From: Akkermansiaceae bacterium
GTDB lineage: Bacteria > Verrucomicrobiota > Verrucomicrobiia > Verrucomicrobiales > Akkermansiaceae
Length of the DNA: 39,637 nt
Assembly (NCBI GenBank): GCA_022424905.1
Contig: JAKMGP010000098.1
Span: 1 to 39,637 of the forward strand
Direction of reading: 5' to 3'
Shown here: positions 23,382 through 29,796 of the stretch, in pieces
Layout of the letters: each line of letters opens with the position of its first letter
Numbering within the stretch: the stretch's first letter is position 1
Made by a program: the position numbers and the translations under genes
Notes under the pieces: model-generated
The model's input: the letters and a program-made list of their open reading frames with translations, nothing else
Told to the model about the DNA's origin: nothing
Database searches by the model: none

Positions 23382-24123
23382 CCTTGATGCGTTCGTTTGT
23401 AATACGAACAACAACAGAATATAGGTTGCCATCTTGTCCCGTGCCGAGGAGGACGGAATGTTCATCCTCGGTTCGCCAGAGGTGAGATCCTAAAATGAGC
23501 CCGTCTTGGAGATCTGCTGAATTGGGGTAGGGAGCTCCTTGCACAGCATCGCCATGGAGAATTGTCAGAAGCTTGATTAGCTCGGTCCAATTGTTGCGGA
23601 GTGTTCCACTATATGCATCGAGTGAGTTTCCTTTTGTCCGAAGGGTAACTTCTTTGAGTTTGGCGTTACCATCCCAGTCGAAGTAGAGGTAACAATGGAG
23701 GCCGCCGATGGTTTGCTTTGTCTTAAAGGTGCCATTAAGCCCGACGCGGGCGATCATGGCCGCTGGAACGGATGAGACAACATTGGGGCTAGTGCTCAGT
23801 TTTTCAACAACCTCCTTGCGGCTGTCACCAAATTCGAGGGTATCGAAAGCGGCCCCTTTGGGCGCTGCTGTAGCAGTTTTATTGACGCCCCTTCTCTTTT
23901 CTTTGGGTGGATGGTTAGCCTTTAGCCATGCTTGGTCATCCGCATGAAGTTTGGTAATTGAGAAGGTCAGAATTCGTCCGCCTTTTCTGAGTGTGACTAG
24001 TTTTCCATCATTGGAAACGTAGGAGGCGTCGAAGGTTTTATCACTGGAAGCACTTTTCCATGTTCGGGCGGTAAGCGAGAAAGCTGAAAGAAAGAGGGTG
24101 GCAAGAAAAATGAAAAGGCGCAT
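23365..24123 (-). CDS. Exported SHD1-domain protein
   Basis: 252 aa. A Sec signal peptide (MRLFIFLATLFLSAFSLTA) precedes an SHD1-type domain (about residues 20-72): RTWKSASSDKTFDASYVSNDG followed by LVTLRKGGRILTFSITKL and DDQAWL. This small SH3-like module is frequent in exported proteins of Planctomycetes and Verrucomicrobia. After a Lys/Ala linker, residues about 93-250 form a second domain beginning DTLEFGDSRKEVVEKL and containing GLHCYLYFDWDGNAKLKEVTL, a pattern I cannot assign. It is probably periplasmic. It converges with miaA, with 17 bases of overlap, and has a 372-base spacer behind the TIGR04073-like gene. Confidence 0.78.
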   Translation of the reverse strand: MRLFIFLATLFLSAFSLTARTWKSASSDKTFDASYVSNDGKLVTLRKGGRILTFSITKLHADDQAWLKANHPPKEKRRGVNKTATAAPKGAAFDTLEFGDSRKEVVEKLSTSPNVVSSVPAAMIARVGLNGTFKTKQTIGGLHCYLYFDWDGNAKLKEVTLRTKGNSLDAYSGTLRNNWTELIKLLTILHGDAVQGAPYPNSADLQDGLILGSHLWRTEDEHSVLLGTGQDGNLYSVVVRITNERIKANPTG

Positions 24124-24495
24124 GATCTTTAATCAAGGAGATGGTGTGGAAAATTGCTAAGAGCAAACGTTTAGAGGCTAATTTTTTGAAGAGACCCTTT
24201 GGTATTGCTGATGAATTGGACCATAGCAATTCCCATTTTTAATGATCGACGATGGTTTTGGGTCGCTTGAAGCTGCAACGGGGAAATGTTTTGTCAATCT
24301 GGAGCTTTAAATGTTCGTTTTTGAATGAATGGCCGACGAATCGTAAATTGTTAACGCTCCGCAGGGTTGTTCTAACAAACTTACGATTGAATACACCTGA
24401 TCTTTGTTTATTGATTAATAACCTAGCATAATGTGGCGATAAAAAAGCCGCATTCCGAAGAAGGCGGCTTTTTGAAAACTAGCGAAGAGTGGTTT
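24124..24495. other. Spacer between SHD1 and TIGR04073-like genes
   Basis: 372 bases without a gene that I can support. It should hold the promoter of the SHD1 gene and does contain the terminator of the TIGR04073-like gene (24441-24473). A 6-bp inverted repeat ATTGCT/AGCAAT lies at 24204-24230. No tRNA or known small RNA shape is visible. Confidence 0.5.
24441..24473 (-). terminator. Bidirectional intrinsic terminator with UUCG loop
   Basis: GCCGC (24447-24451) pairs with GCGGC (24464-24468), flanked by A-runs on the left and T-runs on the right, so it can work on both strands. Read on the minus strand the apical part is TTC-TTCG-GAA, a stable UUCG tetraloop closed by C-G. It lies 22 bases after the stop of the TIGR04073-like gene. 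Confidence 0.85.
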
Positions 24496-24924
24496 CTACC
24501 ACTTTTGGGAGCGTGAGTGTCTGAAGTAACTTTCGAAACCAAGCTCAGGTGGGAACTCAGAAAGTCCATCGCGAGGATTCATTTCGATCCGGGCGTCATT
24601 ACCACAGCGAGTGTAAGGTGGCTTGAAAGTGCCGTGGTGGGTTGGGCTGTGGAAGGTCACAAGTTCGTATACACCGTAGCCGATGCGATTGAGAGCACGA
24701 CGTGAGCCATCGACGATCCCATGAGCCCATCCTGACCTGCGGCCTTCTGTTTCAGATTTCCGCACCATTTGCTCGGGAATCTCGGTGACTCCGTAGAGGA
24801 TGTTTGCGACAGCCCGGCCGAGCTTACGCGAAGAACTGTATTTGGTTCCCGGAGGGGCTTGGATATCAGCTTGTGCGGGAATGGCAAAGCCAATGGTGAG
24901 TGTGATCAGTAGGAGCTTTCTCAT
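24496..24924 (-). CDS. Exosortase-system-associated protein, TIGR04073-like
   Basis: 142 aa from the ATG at 24924. A longer ORF adds 13 residues ahead of a good signal peptide (MRKLLLITLTIGFAIPAQA). The mature protein has the segment SSRKLGRAVANILYGVTEIPEQM and a GWAHGIVDGSRRALNRIGYGVYELVTF block. These match the small TIGR04073 family found in Verrucomicrobia and other bacteria that carry PEP-CTERM/exosortase sorting. It is predicted to be periplasmic. Its role is unknown and no exosortase is in this window, though a CAAX-protease-related gene of the kind linked to that system lies at 29017. It has its own terminator. Confidence 0.78.
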   Translation of the reverse strand: MRKLLLITLTIGFAIPAQADIQAPPGTKYSSSRKLGRAVANILYGVTEIPEQMVRKSETEGRRSGWAHGIVDGSRRALNRIGYGVYELVTFHSPTHHGTFKPPYTRCGNDARIEMNPRDGLSEFPPELGFESYFRHSRSQKW

Positions 24925-25269
24925 TACGAAGAGCATTCCACCGAAGAACTCGAAGCTTGGCAATGGAAAATTGGCGGTTGGAGCGAAAAATCTTTCAATC
25001 TCAATGTGGGAGGGCAGTTGAGGGATTTGGAGTTCGCTTGGAAGAGTAAAGCTTAGGGGAATTGTTTTGCCAGTATCACAGAGAATTGAGGAGAAATTTT
25101 ACGTTCCAGAAAAAAACTCCAAGGGCGAAACCAACCAGAACATGGAATGTCACTCTCTGCTCTCGGCTTCCTCAAGGCTTCTCGTCTGTGACAGAGTGGA
25201 AGCCTTGAAAAAATTCCTTTGCCAAATCTCGACTTAATCCAGCACTTCACTAGGGTTCGTCCCGTAGTT
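24925..25269. other. Divergent spacer before the D,D-carboxypeptidase gene
   Basis: 345 bases between the TIGR04073-like gene (minus) and dacA (plus). It holds a 10-bp perfect inverted repeat at 25172-25208 (separate entry) and otherwise no gene or RNA that I can recognise. Confidence 0.5.
25172..25208 (+). promoter_or_regulatory. Nested inverted repeat upstream of dacA
   Basis: TCAAGGCTTC (25172-25181) and GAAGCCTTGA (25199-25208) are perfect reverse complements, and the 17-base loop holds a second small palindrome (TCTG-TGA-CAGA). A run of A follows rather than T, so it is not a terminator for plus-strand transcripts. It sits 61 bases before the dacA ATG, where an operator or a structured leader could act. 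Confidence 0.5.
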
Positions 25270-26232
25270 ATGAAGGTTCGCTTCAAGATATCCAGCTTTT
25301 CGAAGTGTTTGCTCGCTGTTTTATGTTTCTTGACTGGAATAACCCAGGGTCGGGAAAGTTACATTGCGGTGGAATCTTACAGTGGGAAGATCGTGCTGGA
25401 GCTGAATGCTGACAAAAGAAGGCCGGTAGCTAGTTTGACTAAAATGGCCACCGCGATGGTGGTTTTGGATTGGGCCAAATTGAGTGGAACAAGCATGGCA
25501 GAGATTGCTATTGTGCCTCAGGGGACCTCGTTAATCGGTGGGTTCAATCCAATGGGGCTTATTCCGGGAGATCGGATTTCGTTGAGAGAGGCAATGTATT
25601 CTATGCTTTTGGGTTCCGACAATGTGGCTGCAGCCACCTTGGCGGACCATGCGGGACGCTCGATTCAGAGCCGTTCCGGGGGATTGTCACCCGAGGCGGC
25701 TTTTGTGACCGAAATGAACAATCTTGCCCGTGGGCTTGGGATGCAGCAGACTCGCTTTGTTAATCCACATGGGATGGATGGAAATCGATCACAGGGTATT
25801 TCTACTGCTCGCGATATGGCACGTTTAGCTATTTACGCGATGCGTAATCCAGGTTTCCAGTTCTATGTAAAACAGACAGACCGGATCATTTCATCTTTTC
25901 GAGTGAATCAAAGGCGGTCTTTTAAGGTTCGCAATACTCACGCAATGATCGGTCGGGGGAATGTAAATGGAATTCAGGGCGGAAGTACGGCGCAAGCAGG
26001 GCCATGTGCGGCAACAAGTTCGGAAAAAAAGCCCATCGTCCGCAAACTTCCCACCGGAGGGACTCAGCTGACGGGACGTCGTCTGATTACCATTGCGCTT
26101 GGGAGTCCGGATCGATGGGGAATCACGCAAACCTTGATCAATCAGGGGTGGGCTGCCTATGACACCTGGCAGCTGCAAGGGCGACCTGTCCAGGAGGCAC
26201 GCGAGCTGCTCATTGTTCCTAAGCCCCAATAA
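25270..26232 (+). CDS. D-alanyl-D-alanine carboxypeptidase (S11 family) with altered KTG motif
   Basis: 320 aa from the ATG at 25270; an ORF to 25219 adds 17 residues ahead of the signal peptide (KISSFSKCLLAVLCFLTGITQG). The enzyme class trims the terminal D-Ala from peptidoglycan stem peptides in the periplasm. SLTK (S55, K58) and SDN (116-118) are present. Where the third motif KTG should be, just before the conserved STAQAGPC, the sequence reads IQGGSTAQAGPC: residues 236-238 are QGG. Loss of the lysine normally abolishes acyl-enzyme formation in related enzymes, so this copy may be weakly active or may only bind. It is 30 bases upstream of pfkA and may start that operon. Confidence 0.85.
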   Translation: MKVRFKISSFSKCLLAVLCFLTGITQGRESYIAVESYSGKIVLELNADKRRPVASLTKMATAMVVLDWAKLSGTSMAEIAIVPQGTSLIGGFNPMGLIPGDRISLREAMYSMLLGSDNVAAATLADHAGRSIQSRSGGLSPEAAFVTEMNNLARGLGMQQTRFVNPHGMDGNRSQGISTARDMARLAIYAMRNPGFQFYVKQTDRIISSFRVNQRRSFKVRNTHAMIGRGNVNGIQGGSTAQAGPCAATSSEKKPIVRKLPTGGTQLTGRRLITIALGSPDRWGITQTLINQGWAAYDTWQLQGRPVQEARELLIVPKPQ

Positions 26233-26262
26233 CTCAAAAAACTTTCACACACACATTAAATT

Positions 26263-27336
26263 ATGAGAATTGGAATTCTTAATTGCGGGGGCGACTGCCC
26301 AGGGCTGAATGCCGTCATTCACGGAGTTGTTGGTGCTGCGGCTTCTAAAGGCTGGGAAACCATCGGTTTTAGAGATGGCTTTGAAGGACTTCTTCCTCCG
26401 GGGGATTTCACCTTCCTTAATCCAAAGGATACTGAGGGGATCCTCAAGCAGGGGGGCACAATCCTTGGTACGACTAATAAGGGGAACTTTGCGGCAAAGA
26501 TTGGTGAGGGCGATATTGCCCGGGTCCCTCAGGAAATTGTTGATCGAGCTAAGAAGACCCTGGATCAACTCGAAATTGGAGCACTCGTGGTAGTCGGCGG
26601 TGATGGATCATTGACGACTGCAAATCAACTTTACGAGCAAGGCTGGCCTATTATCGGGGTGCCTAAAACAATCGATAACGATCTAAAGGCTACCTCAATG
26701 ACCTTCGGTTTTGATAGTGCGGTAAGCACAGTGGTAGATGGCCTCGATCGACTTCACACGACGGCTCAAAGCCACAAACGTGTCATGGTTCTGGAGGTCA
26801 TGGGTCGTCACGCTGGTTGGATCGCTTTGTGGGGCGGTATGGCTGGAGCGGCCAATGTCATTCTGCTCCCTGAGATTGCCTTTACTTACGAAAAAGTGGC
26901 AGAGCACCTCAAGAGGCGCGAAGCAATGGGTTACACAAGTTCGCTGGTGGTCGTGGCCGAGGGCGCCAAAAATCCCGACGGACATCTGGCAACTGTAGAT
27001 GACAACCGTGGAGGTGAAGTCCGTCTGGGAGGTATCGGTGAGCAGGTGGCCAACAAAATTAGCGAGCTGACTGGCAAAGAGACTCGGTGCACGACTTTGG
27101 GACACATCCAACGGGGCGGAACGCCGACGCCACTTGACCGCATTTTGGGAATTCGTTTTGGCGTAATGGCTGCACAACTTGCCGGAGAAGGTAAGTTCGG
27201 TCAAATGGTAAGTTACCACAGCTATCACGTTGGTTCGGTTCCTATTAAAGAGGCTGTTGAAGAGCTCCGGCTCGTTGAATCCGACACTGAAGTTGTTAAA
27301 GCTGCCCGGGCAGTTGGCGTGTGTTTTGGCGACTAA
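26263..27336 (+). CDS. pfkA: 6-phosphofructokinase (group III / mixed type)
   Basis: 357 aa. It phosphorylates fructose 6-phosphate in glycolysis. Visible motifs are the phosphate loop NCGGDCPGLN, TILGTTNKGN, GGDGS (112-116), PKTIDND (134-140) with the catalytic Asp, EVMGRHAGW, and HIQRGGTPTPLDR. The donor-specificity positions are mixed: Gly in GGDGS (ATP-type; pyrophosphate enzymes have Asp) but Lys in PKTIDND (typical of the pyrophosphate and mixed groups). This Gly/Lys pair is known from ATP-using enzymes of the actinobacterial-type mixed group, so ATP is the better guess. It is followed after 16 bases by the Lrp/AsnC regulator. Confidence 0.93.
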   Translation: MRIGILNCGGDCPGLNAVIHGVVGAAASKGWETIGFRDGFEGLLPPGDFTFLNPKDTEGILKQGGTILGTTNKGNFAAKIGEGDIARVPQEIVDRAKKTLDQLEIGALVVVGGDGSLTTANQLYEQGWPIIGVPKTIDNDLKATSMTFGFDSAVSTVVDGLDRLHTTAQSHKRVMVLEVMGRHAGWIALWGGMAGAANVILLPEIAFTYEKVAEHLKRREAMGYTSSLVVVAEGAKNPDGHLATVDDNRGGEVRLGGIGEQVANKISELTGKETRCTTLGHIQRGGTPTPLDRILGIRFGVMAAQLAGEGKFGQMVSYHSYHVGSVPIKEAVEELRLVESDTEVVKAARAVGVCFGD

Positions 27337-27352
27337 TTTTTGAAATACTGAT

Positions 27353-27832
27353 ATGAACCAACTTCTTGACCTTCTCAGGCGCAACGCGCGCCAGTCCGAT
27401 GCTGATTTGGCAGCCCAGATATCCTCCTCGGAAGAGGCGGTAGCGTCTCAGATTGCGGCCTGGGAGGAGGATGGGACGATCCGCGGTTATCGTGCTATGA
27501 TCGACCCTGCGCTCGATGGTGATGATGATGTGACTGCTTTTATCGAAGTTAGACTCACTCCAGAACGTGGGGGAGGATTTGATCGTCTCGCTCGCCGGAT
27601 TTCCCGCTTCGAGCAGATAACTAGCTGTTATCTGATTAGTGGTGGATACGATTTGCTCGTAATGGTCGAAGGAAAGGATCTCTTATCGGTGGCAGCCTTT
27701 GTCTCCGAGAAGCTCAGTACGATCGAGGGCGTCATTTCGACGGCAACTCACTTCAGGTTGAAATCATACAAAGAGAAGGGGTTCAACTTCGGTGAAAACT
27801 CAGGTGCATCTCGTCTTCCAGTTGCTCCCTAG
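27353..27832 (+). CDS. Lrp/AsnC family transcriptional regulator
   Basis: 159 aa. An N-terminal winged helix (about 1-50: LLDLLRRNARQSDADLAAQI through EEDGTIRGYRAMIDP) is followed by a RAM/AsnC ligand domain (about 60-140) with TAFIEVRLTPERG, CYLISGGYDLLVMVEGKD and the closing TATHFRLKSYKEKG. The recognition helix SEEAVASQIAAW lacks the usual Arg in the RIxxLE position (QIAAW), so the DNA-binding surface is unusual though the fold looks intact. Family members sense amino acids and control nearby amino-acid genes. Here the aminotransferase starts 11 bases downstream, making it the likely partner or target. The C-terminal tail (NFGENSGASRLPVAP) is extra. Confidence 0.85.
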   Translation: MNQLLDLLRRNARQSDADLAAQISSSEEAVASQIAAWEEDGTIRGYRAMIDPALDGDDDVTAFIEVRLTPERGGGFDRLARRISRFEQITSCYLISGGYDLLVMVEGKDLLSVAAFVSEKLSTIEGVISTATHFRLKSYKEKGFNFGENSGASRLPVAP

Positions 27833-27843
27833 CAAAAATTGCG

Positions 27844-29013
27844 ATGGATATTGATTCGAAATTGGCAACTCACTTGCAAACCATTCCTCGCTCGGGAATC
27901 CGGGACTTTTTCGAGCTGGTGATAGGGCGCGATGATGTCATTTCTCTGGGGGTTGGAGAGCCCGACTTTGCGACGCCTTGGTCGATTCGGGAGGCAGCTA
28001 TTTACTCGCTGGAGAAAGGGGAGACGAGTTACACCTCTAATTTGGGCCTCCTCAGCTTAAGGGAAAAAATTTCGGAATATGTGGATGATTTTTTTCATGT
28101 GTCTTACGACGCTCAATCTGAGGTGCTCATTACGGTAGGGGTTTCCGAGGCACTGGATCTTGCACTGCGAGCCCTTCTAAATCCCGGTGACGAAGTGATT
28201 TATCACGAACCGTGCTACGTATCTTACTCTCCGAGTATTGTCATGGCGTATGGTGTTGCGGTGCCAGTTGCGACGACGAAGGAAGATGGTTTTTCTCTGA
28301 AACCGAATGCTCTAGCTGCTGCAATCACGTCAAAGACGAAGATTGTGATGCTGAATTTCCCTACGAATCCGACGGGCGCGGTTGCTTCCAAGGAAGATCT
28401 GGAGGGGATCGCCAAGCTTTGCGTGAAGCACGATCTTATCGTCCTAAGTGATGAGATTTACAGCGAACTTCGTTACGATGAAGAAGAGCATGTGAGCATT
28501 GCTACTTTACCGGGCATGCGCGACCGAACGATTCTCCTTCATGGGTTTTCCAAAGCTTTTGCGATGACGGGATTTCGGCTCGGTTACGCCTGTGCGCCTG
28601 CCCCGCTGATCGAGGCGATGATGAAAATTCATCAATATGGAATTCTATGTGCGCCAATTACGAGCCAAGCAGCTGCACTTGAAGCTTTAAGTGGTGGTCA
28701 CGATTTATACGCCCCAATGAAGAATGAATATCACCAAAGGCGTGACTTTTTGGTGGGTAGACTTAACGGAATGGGAATCGATTGCCATTGTCCAGGCGGC
28801 GCCTTTTACGTATTTCCTGATATCCGCAAGTTTGGATTATCGAGTAAGGATTTCGCTCTGGGACTCCTCGAGGCGGAGCAGGTTGCAGCTGTGCCGGGTG
28901 ACGCATTTGGGGAATCGGGGGAAGGGTTCCTGCGTTGTTGCTACGCAACTGGCATGGACGATTTGAAAGCTGCGATGGATGCGATGGAGCGATACATTGG
29001 AACGCTGTCCTGA
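27844..29013 (+). CDS. Class I/II PLP-dependent aminotransferase
   Basis: 389 aa, fold type I. Typical blocks are SLGVGEPDFATP, NFPTNPTG (171-178), SDEIYSEL (202-209), and the PLP lysine in LHGFSKAFAMTGFRLGY (K237), with the Arg that binds the substrate carboxylate near the C-terminus (GFLRCCYA). It resembles the aspartate/aromatic aminotransferase subgroup (AspC/PatA/AlaT-like). Substrate preference cannot be read from the sequence. The tight spacing to the Lrp/AsnC gene suggests amino-acid control. Alternative roles in diaminopimelate or methionine recycling are possible. Confidence 0.9.
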   Translation: MDIDSKLATHLQTIPRSGIRDFFELVIGRDDVISLGVGEPDFATPWSIREAAIYSLEKGETSYTSNLGLLSLREKISEYVDDFFHVSYDAQSEVLITVGVSEALDLALRALLNPGDEVIYHEPCYVSYSPSIVMAYGVAVPVATTKEDGFSLKPNALAAAITSKTKIVMLNFPTNPTGAVASKEDLEGIAKLCVKHDLIVLSDEIYSELRYDEEEHVSIATLPGMRDRTILLHGFSKAFAMTGFRLGYACAPAPLIEAMMKIHQYGILCAPITSQAAALEALSGGHDLYAPMKNEYHQRRDFLVGRLNGMGIDCHCPGGAFYVFPDIRKFGLSSKDFALGLLEAEQVAAVPGDAFGESGEGFLRCCYATGMDDLKAAMDAMERYIGTLS

Positions 29014-29016
29014 GGC

Positions 29017-29781
29017 ATGAAAGATCAATTGAAGATTTGGCGAGAAGACCGGACCTTGGCGTATGTCGTGCCGTTTGCGGTCTTTATGATTTTCAATCTG
29101 ATTTATCAATTTGTGGGGGACGCGATGCTTTGGGAGCATGATCGTGCACCTTGGTATCGCCACTGGCCGGATCAACTTTTTTATCCCATCCAGACCGTTG
29201 CATGTTTAGGGGTTTTGGCGTTTTTCTGGAAACACTACGAGTTTCAATGGAGTAGGAAAATTTGGGTTGGAGCCTTAGCGGGTTTTATTGGAATCGGGTT
29301 TTGGCTCCTTCCCACGACTCTTTATGATTGGTTAGGAATGACAGGAAAGCCTGATGGTTTTTTTGAGAAACTGACTGGTCTTGCCCCACGAAGAGAAGGG
29401 TTTGATCCAGGAGTCTTTGAAAACCCAGCAGCCTATTGGACCTCTCTGATTCTCCGGATGGTCCGGGCGGTAATTGTGGTAGCTTTGGTGGAAGAGATTT
29501 TCTGGCGAGGATTCTTGATGCGTTTTCTTTTGGATATGGACGGCGACTATTGGAAGGTGCCTTTTGGGAAGCCGGCCAAGATCTCCTTCGTGGTGGTGAC
29601 TTTGGTGTTTGTATTGGCGCATGCTCCCATAGATTATGCGGGCGCAATCGTTTATGGATCGCTGACTTATGCCGTTGCCGTCTACACCAAAAGTCTTCTT
29701 GCATGCGTTGTGATGCATGGGGTGGCGAATGCCACCATGGGAGTTTATGCCCTGTATTTTGGTAAGCTAGGGCTTTGGTAG
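29017..29781 (+). CDS. CAAX-protease-related integral membrane protein
   Basis: 254 aa, with about six to seven hydrophobic helices. The CPBP/ABI (Rce1-like) glutamic protease motifs are visible: EEIFWRGFLMR (the EExxxR motif), a histidine in VLAHAPIDY, and VVMHGVANA with the second conserved His and Asn. Length and arrangement fit the CAAX-prenyl-protease-related group (TIGR03008) seen with exosortase/PEP-CTERM systems, in line with the TIGR04073-like gene at 24496. It starts four bases after the aminotransferase stop and ends 15 bases before the beta-helix gene, inside one operon. No exosortase or PEP-CTERM substrate is visible here, so the substrate is unknown. Confidence 0.82.
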   Translation: MKDQLKIWREDRTLAYVVPFAVFMIFNLIYQFVGDAMLWEHDRAPWYRHWPDQLFYPIQTVACLGVLAFFWKHYEFQWSRKIWVGALAGFIGIGFWLLPTTLYDWLGMTGKPDGFFEKLTGLAPRREGFDPGVFENPAAYWTSLILRMVRAVIVVALVEEIFWRGFLMRFLLDMDGDYWKVPFGKPAKISFVVVTLVFVLAHAPIDYAGAIVYGSLTYAVAVYTKSLLACVVMHGVANATMGVYALYFGKLGLW

Positions 29782-29796
29782 ACTGTAGGTTTAAGA

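Noticed and set aside
24204-24230. ATTGCT/AGCAAT inverted repeat as a terminator or regulatory site
   Set aside because: The stem is short, the loop long and there is no U-tract; it could easily arise by chance.
26695-27384. A 229-residue minus-strand ORF opposite pfkA and the Lrp gene
   Set aside because: No motif and low-structure composition; both plus-strand genes beneath it are certain.
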